NCBI RefSeq assembly: GCF_037974355.1
Contig: NZ_CP150235.1
Span: 1,240,001-1,304,000 of the forward strand
Direction: 5' to 3'
DNA length: 64,000 bases
Origin: Paenibacillus sp. FSL R5-0517
GTDB lineage: Bacteria; Bacillota; Bacilli; Paenibacillales; Paenibacillaceae
Of this stretch, positions 9,225-17,668 are shown in pieces. Under the pieces are notes generated by a model, which made no database searches, was not told the DNA's origin, and was given only the letters and a program-made list of their open reading frames with translations. Each line of letters begins with the position of its first letter. Positions within the stretch are counted from its first letter, which is position 1. Both the position numbers and the translations under genes were made by a program.

Positions 9225-11057
9225 TTAGTTCGACTTATTTAGCTGTCCCTGATGTAACTGATAGTAAAATCCCTGTTGCAGCATCAATTCGTCATGGCTT
9301 CCGCGTTCAGCGATCTGTCCATCATCAATGACGAGAATCTGGTCAGCTTCACGAATCGTGCTCAGTCTGTGGGCGATGACAAAGCTGGTACGGTCCTTCA
9401 TTAACGTCCGCATCGCTTCCTGGATCTTCATCTCAGTACGCGTATCAATGCTGCTTGTTGCTTCATCCAGAATAAGAATGGCCGGATCAGCCAGAATTGC
9501 CCGGGCAATGGTCAGCAGCTGTCGTTGTCCTTGGCTTAGATTGCTTCCCCCGGAAATGATGGGGGTATCGTAGCCCTGTGACAGTTTGCTGATGAACGAA
9601 TGTGCATTCGCCAGCATAGCCGCTTGCCTGATCTGTTCATCCGTTGCATCCGGCTTGCCATAGGCGAGATTGTCACGAATGGTACCCGAGAACAGGTAGG
9701 CATCCTGAAGTACAATGCCGAGCTGCCGACGGAGTTGATCCTTCTCCAGTTCCGAGATGTCACATCCATCGATGGTAATCCGTCCGCCTGTAATCTCGTA
9801 GAAACGGGGTAACAGGTTGATGATAGTCGTTTTACCTGCGCCGGTGGGTCCAACAAGTGCAATCATCTCGCCAGGGTTTGCAGTAAAACTGACCTTCTTC
9901 AGAATGTCTCGTTCCGCACTGTACCCGAAGGACACATCCTCAAATACAACTTTACCTTGAATCTGATCCAGTTGTTTCTTCTGTTCCTCCACATATTCGC
10001 CAGGCGTATCCATGATGTGAAACACACGTTCAGCACCCGCAATGGCAGCCTGAATCAGATTGTACTGATTGGCCAGATCGCTCAGCGGTCGCTCAATCTG
10101 GCGGGAGTATGCGAGAAAACTGACAATTAGTCCGATGGACGTCAGATCATGATAAGCCATCCATCCACCTACAGAAGCCAGTATGGCAAAACCAATATTG
10201 TTCATCACGTTCATCGTAGGCCCAACCAAACCCGAAACAGTCTGGGCCTGGGTGCTGGATGTACGAAGTTTCTCGTTCAGGTTCTGAAAATGTTGATGTG
10301 CCTGATCCTGACGGTTATAAGCCGCTACGACTTTCTGTCCAGCAATGGTTTCCTGAGCATACCCATTCAGTTCACCGAGCAATTTTTGCTGGGCGGTGAA
10401 ATGTTTGCGTGTTCTTGACGCGATCAGACGAGTGGCGATGGTAATTAAGGGTACCGTCACCAGACTGAGCAGGGTAAGCCGAACATCAAGTGCGAACATG
10501 ATCGACAAAGAGCCAACGAGCAGGATGGCGCTGGACATCAACTGGGTTACGCTTTGATTCAGCGTTGTAGATACGTTGTCAATATCATTGGTGGCCCGGC
10601 TCATCAGATCCCCGCTTTGATTTTTATCAAAAAAGCTGACAGGCAGCTCTTGCAGTCGGGAGAACAACGCATGACGCAGATCTTTAACGGTCAGTTGGGA
10701 CACACCAATCATGACATAGGATTGAGCCCACATCAGGAGTGAGCCAAGGACATAAACACTCAGCAAGAGGAGACATTCTTTCAGCAAACCCGCTGTTAAT
10801 TTGGGAACGATATGTTCATTAACGGCACGGCCGAGAAGATAAGGTCCCGCCAGATTGAGCAGTGTTCCGAGAGCGGTCAGCACCAATGCAGCAATAACTC
10901 CTTTGCGATGACGTCCCATGTATGACCATACCCGGATTAAGGCGTGGCGAGCATTTTTAGCTCTGACTTTGGGAACAGGTCCTCTGCCCGCTGGTCCGGG
11001 TCTTCCGATGGGAGGCACGACCGTTTGTTGTATGGAGGAAGAGGCAGGTTTAGCCAA
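9225..11057 (-). CDS. ABC exporter half-transporter, catalytic subunit of heterodimer
   Basis: About 610-aa exporter subunit with a Pro-rich N-terminal tail, six membrane helices and a C-terminal ATPase. Walker A GPTGAGKTT, Walker B ILILDEATSSID with the catalytic Glu, and H-loop VIAHRLST are all intact, but the signature is LSQGQ. The partner upstream has the opposite pattern, the hallmark of asymmetric exporters such as BmrCD, LmrCD or TM287/288. The start is uncertain: ATG 11066 touches the AAGGAGG, whereas TTG 11057 sits 9 bases after it and overlaps the upstream stop, so I chose the TTG. Likely role: drug or peptide efflux under MarR control. Confidence 0.9.
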   Translation of the reverse strand: MAKPASSSIQQTVVPPIGRPGPAGRGPVPKVRAKNARHALIRVWSYMGRHRKGVIAALVLTALGTLLNLAGPYLLGRAVNEHIVPKLTAGLLKECLLLLSVYVLGSLLMWAQSYVMIGVSQLTVKDLRHALFSRLQELPVSFFDKNQSGDLMSRATNDIDNVSTTLNQSVTQLMSSAILLVGSLSIMFALDVRLTLLSLVTVPLITIATRLIASRTRKHFTAQQKLLGELNGYAQETIAGQKVVAAYNRQDQAHQHFQNLNEKLRTSSTQAQTVSGLVGPTMNVMNNIGFAILASVGGWMAYHDLTSIGLIVSFLAYSRQIERPLSDLANQYNLIQAAIAGAERVFHIMDTPGEYVEEQKKQLDQIQGKVVFEDVSFGYSAERDILKKVSFTANPGEMIALVGPTGAGKTTIINLLPRFYEITGGRITIDGCDISELEKDQLRRQLGIVLQDAYLFSGTIRDNLAYGKPDATDEQIRQAAMLANAHSFISKLSQGYDTPIISGGSNLSQGQRQLLTIARAILADPAILILDEATSSIDTRTEMKIQEAMRTLMKDRTSFVIAHRLSTIREADQILVIDDGQIAERGSHDELMLQQGFYYQLHQGQLNKSN

Positions 11058-12837
11058 ATTGAACATCCTCCTTCCGTTGCTGCGAATAATAGATGGCTTG
11101 GTAGTGGGATGAATGAGCCATAAGGTCATCATGTGTGCCGCTGGCAACGATCTGTCCTTCATCAATAACATATATACAGTCTGCATCCTTCACGGAGGAG
11201 ATCCGCTGTGCAATCAAAAAGGTGGTGCTGTTTTTCATTAGGGACTGCAAAGCCTTCTGAATACTTGCTTCCGTACGCAAATCCACAGCACTGGTGCTAT
11301 CATCCAGAATCAGCACTTCCGGTCGCATGAGCAGGGCACGTGCAATGGATATACGTTGTTTCTGCCCACCGGACAGATTGACCCCGCGCTGACCCAGTTC
11401 CGTGTCATACCCATCTTTCAGTTTCATAATAAAATCATCCGCAGCCGCAGCTTGTGCCGCAGCACGCAATTCAGTATCTGTTGCACCGGGCCGGCCGAAG
11501 CAAATGTTATCCCGGATGCTGCCGCTGAACAGAATGGATTCCTGGAGCACAATGGACACACGGCTACGAAGATCCTGAAGATCCCAGTTGCGTACGTTCA
11601 CTCCATTCACGAGCACTTCACCCTGCGAAGCATCATACAGACGGGGAATCAGCTGCACCAGCGATGTTTTGCCTGAACCTGTGGAACCGATCAGGGCCAC
11701 TTTCTCACCCGGGCGAGCGATCAGGTTAATGCCAGAGAGTGCATGGTCTCCGTCATAACGGAAAGACACGTCCCTGAACTCCACTTGACCAGCTGTGCGC
11801 GACACGACAGGAGATGGACGGGATGATCTCTGGTGGTCACGGGTAGACGGAAGTGACTGTACAATCCTGGAGTTATCGCTTCCTGATTGAATATCCGGCT
11901 GTGTATGTAACACCTCGTTGATCCGGGCGGCAGATACCTTGGCTCGGGAGAAACTCATCATCATCATGCCGATCGACGTGAGGGATGAGAGTACAACCGT
12001 GACATAGTTGATAAAAGCAATCAGATCTCCGGCAGCAATATCGCCTCCAACTACCTGGAAACCTCCGAACCACAGCACCGCTACAATGGTAGCGTTCAGC
12101 ATCAAGCTGAGCACGGGTGCATTCAGCGTGACTATACGCCAGGCTTTGAGGGCGGTTGAAGTATAATCTTCGTTGGATTGCTTGAACCGCTTTTTCTCCA
12201 GACGTGCACGTGCAAACGCCTTGACGACACGGATGCCGGCAAGATTCTCCTGGAGCACGGCGTTGACCTGATCAAGCTTGCTCTGAACACTGGCGAACAG
12301 CGGATAGGAAGCTTTTATCAGAATAAATAAAATAATAAACAGTACCGGCACAGTGGCAATAAGAATCAAAGCCAGCTTCACACTAATCGTAAATGCCATG
12401 ATGATACTACCGATGATCAGCATCGGCGAACGGATGAACATCCGCAGCAGCATCTGTACAAAAGTTTGCATCTGTGTAATATCACTGGTCAGACGAGTAA
12501 TCAGAGATCCTTCCTGAAACGTATCCAGATTACGGAAGGAGAAGGTCTGAATATGATCAAACAGTTCCTGACGCAGGTTCGTGCCGTATCCTACGGCAGC
12601 TTTGCTTGAATAGAGTGTGCAGCCTGCGCCGCCAACCCAGCCGATTAACGCAACAAGTAACATGATCAGACCTGTAGTTACGATATGGGACAGATTTCCT
12701 GCAAGTACACCATCATCCACGATGCTGGACATCAGCTTAGGCTGGAGCAGATCCATGGTTACCTCAAGTACCATGAGTAGCGGGGCGATGATCGCCGCTG
12801 ACTTATACGGTGTCAAGAATCGTTTTAACGTCCACAA
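11050..12837 (-). CDS. ABC exporter half-transporter, degenerate-site subunit
   Basis: 595-aa partner of the downstream ABC subunit. It has six membrane helices and a C-terminal ATPase whose Walker B reads LILDDSTSAVD (Asp in place of the catalytic Glu) and whose H-loop reads LIAQRISS (Gln for His). The signature LSGGQKQ is intact. This domain therefore binds ATP in the non-hydrolytic site, and its good signature completes the hydrolytic site of its partner. It starts at TTG 12837, with GAGGTGA at suitable spacing and no competing ATG. It overlaps the downstream gene, indicating translational coupling and 1:1 production. Confidence 0.92.
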   Translation of the reverse strand: MWTLKRFLTPYKSAAIIAPLLMVLEVTMDLLQPKLMSSIVDDGVLAGNLSHIVTTGLIMLLVALIGWVGGAGCTLYSSKAAVGYGTNLRQELFDHIQTFSFRNLDTFQEGSLITRLTSDITQMQTFVQMLLRMFIRSPMLIIGSIIMAFTISVKLALILIATVPVLFIILFILIKASYPLFASVQSKLDQVNAVLQENLAGIRVVKAFARARLEKKRFKQSNEDYTSTALKAWRIVTLNAPVLSLMLNATIVAVLWFGGFQVVGGDIAAGDLIAFINYVTVVLSSLTSIGMMMMSFSRAKVSAARINEVLHTQPDIQSGSDNSRIVQSLPSTRDHQRSSRPSPVVSRTAGQVEFRDVSFRYDGDHALSGINLIARPGEKVALIGSTGSGKTSLVQLIPRLYDASQGEVLVNGVNVRNWDLQDLRSRVSIVLQESILFSGSIRDNICFGRPGATDTELRAAAQAAAADDFIMKLKDGYDTELGQRGVNLSGGQKQRISIARALLMRPEVLILDDSTSAVDLRTEASIQKALQSLMKNSTTFLIAQRISSVKDADCIYVIDEGQIVASGTHDDLMAHSSHYQAIYYSQQRKEDVQFG

Positions 12838-12939
12838 TAGGAAATCACCTCGGTTTTAATTGCATAAGTAAATCAATTTCATCAATCTTTAGTTGCTTCA
12901 AGCCAGTTGTTATTAGCGATATCGAGAGTTTGCATCACC

Positions 12940-13374
12940 TCAGGATTCACGCAGGTTTTGGAGCATACGCTGTGCAAGTGCAGACATGATCTCGGATTCT
13001 TCCGGCGTAAAATCTTTCTGAGCCTGCTGTTCCAACTCCTGAATCACGATCCTCAATTCTTGCAGCGCGGAGCGTCCCTGATCCGTCAGGTATACCCGCA
13101 GACTGCGCAGATCCTTCGGGTCTGCTTCACGTCTCACATAACCGGATGTTTCCATGCGCTTGAGCATGACGGTTACCGTTGCGGGGCTGCGCTGAAGTTG
13201 TTCGGCCAGTTTTTTCTGGGATTGGCCATCCTCCCGTTCAAGCTGGAACAACAAAGGGGGCTGCCCCGGGTATAACTCGGGGTGGTTCACAAGTTTCTCA
13301 TGAACCTTGTAACGTTTGAGTTTCACGAGTTCGGATAGCTGTCCCATTAACCGATCATTGTGGACTGGGTTCAT
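12940..13374 (-). CDS. MarR-family transcriptional regulator
   Basis: 144-aa winged-helix repressor. The central part (KKLAEQLQRSPATVTVMLKRMETSGYVRREADPKDLRSLRVYLTDQG) contains the recognition helix and the D-x-R wing signature of MarR proteins, flanked by dimerisation helices. It is the first gene of a minus-strand operon with the two exporter genes 102 bp downstream. A perfect 24-bp palindrome overlaps its predicted promoter, which points to autorepression relieved by a transported or toxic ligand. The ligand is unknown. Confidence 0.93.
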   Translation of the reverse strand: MNPVHNDRLMGQLSELVKLKRYKVHEKLVNHPELYPGQPPLLFQLEREDGQSQKKLAEQLQRSPATVTVMLKRMETSGYVRREADPKDLRSLRVYLTDQGRSALQELRIVIQELEQQAQKDFTPEESEIMSALAQRMLQNLRES

Positions 13375-13442
13375 ATCATCCGCTCCATTTCTACTTCATT
13401 TCAACTTCTCGGTACTGAAAACTAGACATTTTTGAACACATC

Positions 13443-13466
13443 ATTTAGTTAGTCGACTAACTAAAT
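13443..13466. promoter_or_regulatory. MarR operator: perfect 24-bp palindrome
   Basis: The half-site ATTTAGTTAGTC is followed directly by its exact reverse complement. It abuts and partly overlaps the -10 hexamer of the minus-strand marR promoter (13465-13470), so repressor binding would block transcription start. Confidence 0.8.
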
Positions 13467-13493
13467 TTTAAGTTTGATTTGACATATCGTCAA
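13465..13493 (-). promoter_or_regulatory. Promoter of the marR-exporter operon
   Basis: On the minus strand, TTGACG (13493-13488) and TAAAAT (13470-13465) are separated by exactly 17 bp, matching a sigma-A promoter. The -35 lies within the small inverted repeat TTGAC-ATATC-GTCAA. Confidence 0.75.
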
Positions 13494-13527
13494 GTGACTA
13501 CAGATCATTTATTTTGGATTGGAAATA

Positions 13528-13556
13528 TTGACCTGAGATAAAACGATGTGATAAAT
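13528..13556 (+). promoter_or_regulatory. Candidate promoter of the ADP-ribose operon
   Basis: TTGACC and ATAAAT with a 17-bp spacer, 72 bp before the Nudix gene start. Three tandem repeats at 13572-13613 lie just downstream of the expected start point. Confidence 0.5.
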
Positions 13557-13571
13557 TGATATTATCTAATT

Positions 13572-13613
13572 GTTAATAACAAAATATTAATAACAAAATG
13601 TTAATAACAGAAT
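13572..13613. repeat. Three tandem 14-bp repeats, likely operator iterons
   Basis: Three contiguous units: GTTAATAACAAAAT, ATTAATAACAAAAT, GTTAATAACAGAAT. The core GTTA-A-TAAC is a palindrome around a single base. The array ends directly before the ribosome-binding region of the Nudix/winged-helix gene. Inference: an operator array, most simply for the adjacent winged-helix protein itself. Confidence 0.7.
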
Positions 13614-13627
13614 GGGGTTTATATCGT

Positions 13628-14566
13628 ATGACTAAGGAAGGTTCCTCTGGAGGAAATGCTCCCGATTACCAGGAGCATCAGGATCAGGCACATATTAGTG
13701 AAGAACAGTTTTTGGACAGCTATGATGCTGGCGATTATGAACGTCCTTCCGTCACCGTGGACATGTTGGTATTTACGATCCGCAGTGAAGCTCAGGAGAA
13801 TTATCGCAAACTCGCGGAACCCGAACTCCAGTTGCTGCTGATTCGTCGAGGTGGCCATCCCTATCTGGGACAGTGGGCGTTACCGGGCGGATTTGTCTCC
13901 ATGCAGGAATCACTGGAAGATGCTGCTCGGCGGGAATTGTTGACGGAGACGGGGCTGGATGATATTTATCTGGAGCAACTGTACACCTGGGGAGATGTGG
14001 AGCGAGACCCACGTACACGGGTTATCAGCTGTTCCTATATGGCGCTGGTGGATAGCAGCGAGCTGGAGCTTGAGGCCGGTGATGATGCCAGTGAGGCCAG
14101 TTGGTTTCGGGTGGAGCAGCGTCTTCTGGAAGAGAAGCGCCATATCCATGAGCGTGGACGTGTGACAGAACGCAGGCTGCAGTTGATTTTGACCAATGGA
14201 ACAGAAGAGTTGTCGGCCATTGTTGAGACAAAAGAAACGATAGAAGGAAAAGTACGGAGCCATCATGTGACGTTGGGTGAGGTTCAGGGGATTGCATTTG
14301 ATCATGCCAAAATCATTCATTATGCACTTGAGCGTCTGCGATCCAAGATCGAGTATACGGATATTGCATTCAATCTGATGCCGGAGACGTTCACACTGAC
14401 TGCACTTCAGAAAGTACATGAGATCATCAGTGGCAAAAAACTGCTGGCTGCCGCTTTCCGGCGCAAAATCGCCGATTGGGTCATTGAGACGGGAGAATAT
14501 GCGAGCAGTGCCGGTCATCGACCATCACGTTTATATAGATTGAATCCAGAGAGGCATACACCATAG
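13628..14566 (+). CDS. Nudix hydrolase with C-terminal winged helix (NrtR/ADP-ribose type)
   Basis: 312-aa protein. Residues about 40-180 form a Nudix domain with the box GFVSMQESLEDAARRELL followed by TETGL; one Glu of the usual EE pair is Thr. Relatives hydrolyse ADP-ribose or, as NrtR, use the pocket only to sense it. Residues about 220-310 (NLMPETFTLTALQKVHEIISGK and following) match the winged-helix domain found in NrtR-type regulators. ATG 13628 is preferred over 13598, which lies inside the tandem repeats. It heads an operon with NADAR, PARG-like and macrodomain genes, so it may consume released ADP-ribose, sense it, or both. Confidence 0.85.
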   Translation: MTKEGSSGGNAPDYQEHQDQAHISEEQFLDSYDAGDYERPSVTVDMLVFTIRSEAQENYRKLAEPELQLLLIRRGGHPYLGQWALPGGFVSMQESLEDAARRELLTETGLDDIYLEQLYTWGDVERDPRTRVISCSYMALVDSSELELEAGDDASEASWFRVEQRLLEEKRHIHERGRVTERRLQLILTNGTEELSAIVETKETIEGKVRSHHVTLGEVQGIAFDHAKIIHYALERLRSKIEYTDIAFNLMPETFTLTALQKVHEIISGKKLLAAAFRRKIADWVIETGEYASSAGHRPSRLYRLNPERHTP

Positions 14567-14658
14567 AAACGGTAGGAACCAATGAACTCGTACGAAGTGA
14601 TTCAGGCCAGAGGCCCGGATCGTTGTATACATGAGGAGCAAGTAAAGAGGGGATATGG

Positions 14659-15144
14659 ATGGAAAAGTTTACGTTTTTCTGGCGGACAGCATCGCCGTTC
14701 TCACAGTGGCACCCGGCGGATTTTACTGTGAACGGGATTCACTACACGAGTGCGGAGCAATACATGATGCACCAGAAAGCACTGCTGTTTGGGGATCAGA
14801 CCATGGCCGACAAGATTCTGAAGGCAAGCTCTGCTTCGGTACAAAAAAAGCTGGGCAGACAGGTCACAGGTTTCGACCAGACGTTATGGGGAGCTGAGTG
14901 CCAGCGCATCGTTTACGAGGGCAATTTGGCCAAATTCACACAAAACGAAGAACTGCTAACCGCACTGCGTGCCACTCGTGGAACGACCCTTGTGGAAGCA
15001 AGCCCGGATGATCGCATCTGGGGTGTGGGACTGGCGGAGGAAGACCCGCGCATTCGCAATCGAAGAACATGGCGGGGAACCAACTGGCTGGGTGAGATTC
15101 TGACCCGTCTAAGAGAAGATATAGGAAGTGATTCAGATGAGTGA
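14659..15144 (+). CDS. NADAR (YbiA-like) family protein
   Basis: 161-aa single-domain protein. The family is known for N-glycosidic-bond cleavage: YbiA acts on riboflavin intermediates, and other members remove ADP-ribose from guanine in DNA. Recognisable blocks are FWRTASPFSQWHPADF, the SAEQYMMHQKA helix with its conserved Glu, a SPDDRIWGVGL stretch and C-terminal GTNWLGEILTRLRE. AGAGGGG precedes the ATG by 6 bases. It overlaps the next gene by 8 bp. In this operon, with PARG-like and macrodomain genes, I infer an ADP-ribose role rather than riboflavin metabolism, but the substrate is unproven. Confidence 0.87.
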   Translation: MEKFTFFWRTASPFSQWHPADFTVNGIHYTSAEQYMMHQKALLFGDQTMADKILKASSASVQKKLGRQVTGFDQTLWGAECQRIVYEGNLAKFTQNEELLTALRATRGTTLVEASPDDRIWGVGLAEEDPRIRNRRTWRGTNWLGEILTRLREDIGSDSDE

Positions 15145-16059
15145 TTCTAGTAGATCAACGGGCAATGGTGGCTCCAATTCACGTTCCAAGCGGGCTAATA
15201 TCGCACAGCAGACGTTGGCTATTTTGGATGAAGGGCATTACGTAAATGGGTATGATCGCAAGGTTGGGATCGGTACCGATGTGCAGCAAGCCATCCGAAA
15301 TTCGGTGTTATACCATCCAGCAGCATTGTCCGCGCTCAGAGAAAAACGTCGTACAGAAGCTCACGTTGGAATTCAACCCGCTGCCCCATCATCTGAAGTT
15401 GAAGCTGCATTGGGTCGCATTGAAGTTACTGGCGAACTACACTTGGAGCCGCTTCACGTTTGGCAATAGCTGAAGGAAGAGAAGATGTGGTCTGTCTAAA
15501 CTTTGCATCAGCGAAAAATCCGGGCGGCGGTTTCCTTGGCGGAAGTCAGGCACAGGAAGAGAGTCTGGCCCGAGCGACAGGACTATACCCGTGCATCGCC
15601 CAGATGGATGAAATGTACGATTACAATCGCAAACAGCGATCGGGTCTCTATTCGGATTATATGATCTATTCACCGGATGTTCCGGTGATCCGTGATGATG
15701 AAGACAGGCTGCTGGATAAATATTATGTATGCTCATTCATTACTGCGCCGGCGGTGAATGCGGGTGTGGTGAAAGAGCGTGGAGAAGCGGATGATTTACA
15801 GATTGAATCGGTGATGAAGGAACGCATCCGTTATATTCTGGATGTGGCTGTTGCGAATGGTCACCGCACGATTGTTCTGGGTGCGTACGGTTGCGGCGTA
15901 TTTCGTAATGAACCAGCAGTAGTGACGAAGTATTTTCATGATGTGTTAGTGGGAGAGGCTTATAAGGACGCCTTTGAACGCATTGTATTTGCCGTATATG
16001 ATCGATCAGCAGGTCAGAGAACATTAAAGGCATTTCAACGTTTTTTGGCAGAGGTCTAA
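15137..16059 (+). pseudogene. TIGR02452/microbial PARG-like protein, split by a 1-bp frameshift
   Basis: The family (DUF2263) is a macrodomain-fold poly(ADP-ribose) glycohydrolase. The N-terminal part (RANIAQQTLAILDEGHYVNG...IRNSVLYHP, reading frame from 15137) and the C-terminal part (LAIAEGREDVVCLNFASAKN..., from 15460) are in different frames. Adding one A at about 15436 restores continuous family-like sequence through TGETTLGAASRLAIAEG. The catalytic signature GGGFLGGSQAQEE, matching GGG-x(6-8)-QEE, is intact in the second part. ATG 15137 overlaps the NADAR stop. Either the gene is recently inactivated or the base was lost in sequencing. A separate restart at TTG 15460 would leave a macrodomain fragment. 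Confidence 0.85.
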
Positions 16060-16106
16060 TAAATAAAATAAGGATCTGTGTAAATAGGATAAAGGAGAGA
16101 GATGAC

Positions 16107-16529
16107 ATGCAATTTCATGAGAGACAGCAGGATTTGTTTGATCTGGGAGATGATTACTCGCTTGCGCACTGCATATCAGCCGATGCAAGGATGGGCAAGG
16201 GCATTGCGGTACAGTTCCGCGAACGATTCGGTTTGGAGAATCTACAAGAACAGGCCAAACAAGAGCCGCTTGAGATTGGACGATGTTATCCGGTAGGCCG
16301 GACGCTCAATCTGGTCACCAAGGCAAAGTTCTCCAATAAGCCGACGTACCAATCATTGACGAATGCGGTAGAATCCATGCGGGACGTATGTGTGATGGAA
16401 GGGATTACGAAACTGGCGATGCCCCGGATCGGATGCGGGTTGGACAGACTGAAATGGGAGAAGGTCAGCCCAATTATTCAGGAAGCTTTTGCCGATATGG
16501 ATGTTGAGATTATTGTCTGTACAGTGTGA
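16107..16529 (+). CDS. TARG1-like macrodomain protein
   Basis: 140-aa stand-alone macrodomain. Members remove ADP-ribose from protein acidic residues (TARG1) or from thymidine in DNA (DarG antitoxin). The sequence tracks TARG1/OARD1 closely: SLAHCISADARMGKGIAVQF, LVTKAKFSNKPTYQSL with the Lys region, and MPRIGCGLDRLKWEKV with the catalytic-type Asp. AAAGGAG lies about 9 bases before the ATG. It is the last gene of the operon, followed by a strong terminator. No DarT-like toxin is encoded nearby, so this is not a complete DarTG pair. Confidence 0.9.
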   Translation: MQFHERQQDLFDLGDDYSLAHCISADARMGKGIAVQFRERFGLENLQEQAKQEPLEIGRCYPVGRTLNLVTKAKFSNKPTYQSLTNAVESMRDVCVMEGITKLAMPRIGCGLDRLKWEKVSPIIQEAFADMDVEIIVCTV

Positions 16530-16575
16530 GAGCGCTTGGTGGAAAAGGAAAGATTGCAGCTTGCTGACAGATTCA

Positions 16576-16661
16576 AAACAAAAAACCTCAACTTTGACCG
16601 GAATAGAGCGTCAGTATGATTCATACCAACGTTGTTCCGATTTCAAAGTGAGGTTTTTTGT
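16576..16661. terminator. Bidirectional terminator between convergent operons
   Basis: AAAAAACCTCA-ACTTTGA at the left and TTCAAAGT-GAGGTTTTTT at the right form a long stem with A/T runs on both sides. It separates the macrodomain gene from the convergent siderophore-binding-protein gene. Confidence 0.8.
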
Positions 16662-17608
16662 TATTTTTTGGAGAACATTTCTTTGGCTTCATCCATGGCC
16701 ATTTTATTACCAATCGATGAGTAATCGAGCCAAGGTTGTGCCCCAATCGGGTAGACATGACCGGCTTTGACTGCTTTCAGACCTTGCCAGATCGGATTGT
16801 TTTGCAGCTCCTTGAACATGGTTTGGGCTTCATCATCCGAATTCACAACCACAAAGATTGCATCTGCATCATAGTCCGGCAAGATTTCACGGGAGACGAC
16901 CTGGTACGGTTTAGTTGAATCGATATCTGTGATGCCTTTGGCAGGTGTCAGACCGAGATCCTCATACAAAATGGGACCCATGGGACGGCGTGTACTGAAC
17001 ACACGCAACTCTTTGGCAGTAACACGAATCGCCATTACGGTACCATCACCAATCGTGTCATGAATCAGAGATTTCACTTCTTCCGTTTCGGTCGCGTAGT
17101 CCTGAATGTACTGCTCGGCTTCCTTCTCGCGATTCACGAGTTTGCCAATGTCTTTCAGATGATCACGCCATGTACCGTCATCCAGGTTGAAGACATGCAC
17201 CGGAGCAATTTTCTCGAATTTGGCAATATCATCACCCGAGAATTCTTCGTCCAGATAGATTACATCGGGTTTCAGAGCAAGCAAAGCTTCCATATCCGGG
17301 TCTTTAACCGGCCCAAGTGGCGTTGTATTTTGAAGACGATCCGCAACATGGGACAGGAAGCCTTTGGCTTCGCCACCGATAACAGAACCAACTGGCGTAA
17401 TCCCGAGTGATAGCAGATCATTGGTCAGATGGATCGACATGGAGGCAATACGTGGCTCTCCTGAACCTGCACTGTTATCCTGATTGTTGGTTGAAGTATC
17501 CGTGGATGAACCACCAGAAGCAGATGACGAGTTATTGGCCGTTCCACAGGCAGCGAGCACAAGCACCAGACAGATACTCATGACAAGCATAAGGTTTTTC
17601 TTTAACAT
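16661..17608 (-). CDS. Iron-siderophore ABC substrate-binding lipoprotein
   Basis: 315-aa FecB/FhuD-type lipoprotein that captures ferric siderophore outside the membrane. The lipobox is VLAAC (Cys21), then a Ser/Asn-rich linker and the class III binding-protein core (PRIASMSIHLTNDLLSLGITPVGSV; ALKPDVIYLDEEFSG; the C-terminal GHVYPIGAQPWLDYSS). It is the last gene of the minus-strand uptake cluster, 60 bp after the second permease gene. No ATPase is encoded here, so the importer probably borrows a shared FhuC/YusV-type ATPase. Siderophore identity is unknown. Confidence 0.92.
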   Translation of the reverse strand: MLKKNLMLVMSICLVLVLAACGTANNSSSASGGSSTDTSTNNQDNSAGSGEPRIASMSIHLTNDLLSLGITPVGSVIGGEAKGFLSHVADRLQNTTPLGPVKDPDMEALLALKPDVIYLDEEFSGDDIAKFEKIAPVHVFNLDDGTWRDHLKDIGKLVNREKEAEQYIQDYATETEEVKSLIHDTIGDGTVMAIRVTAKELRVFSTRRPMGPILYEDLGLTPAKGITDIDSTKPYQVVSREILPDYDADAIFVVVNSDDEAQTMFKELQNNPIWQGLKAVKAGHVYPIGAQPWLDYSSIGNKMAMDEAKEMFSKK

Positions 17609-17668
17609 GGGTAGTCACATTCTCCTTGAACATCTCTGGGATGTAATTATTGTTTTTGTAAAAAAAGA

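Noticed and set aside
15430..15470. Programmed ribosomal frameshifting in the PARG-like gene
   Set aside because: No slippery heptamer, internal Shine-Dalgarno stimulator or clear downstream structure is seen. A single lost A explains the break.
13628..16529. A DarT-DarG toxin-antitoxin pair
   Set aside because: A DarG-like macrodomain is present, but no DarT-like ADP-ribosyltransferase is encoded in the operon or near it.
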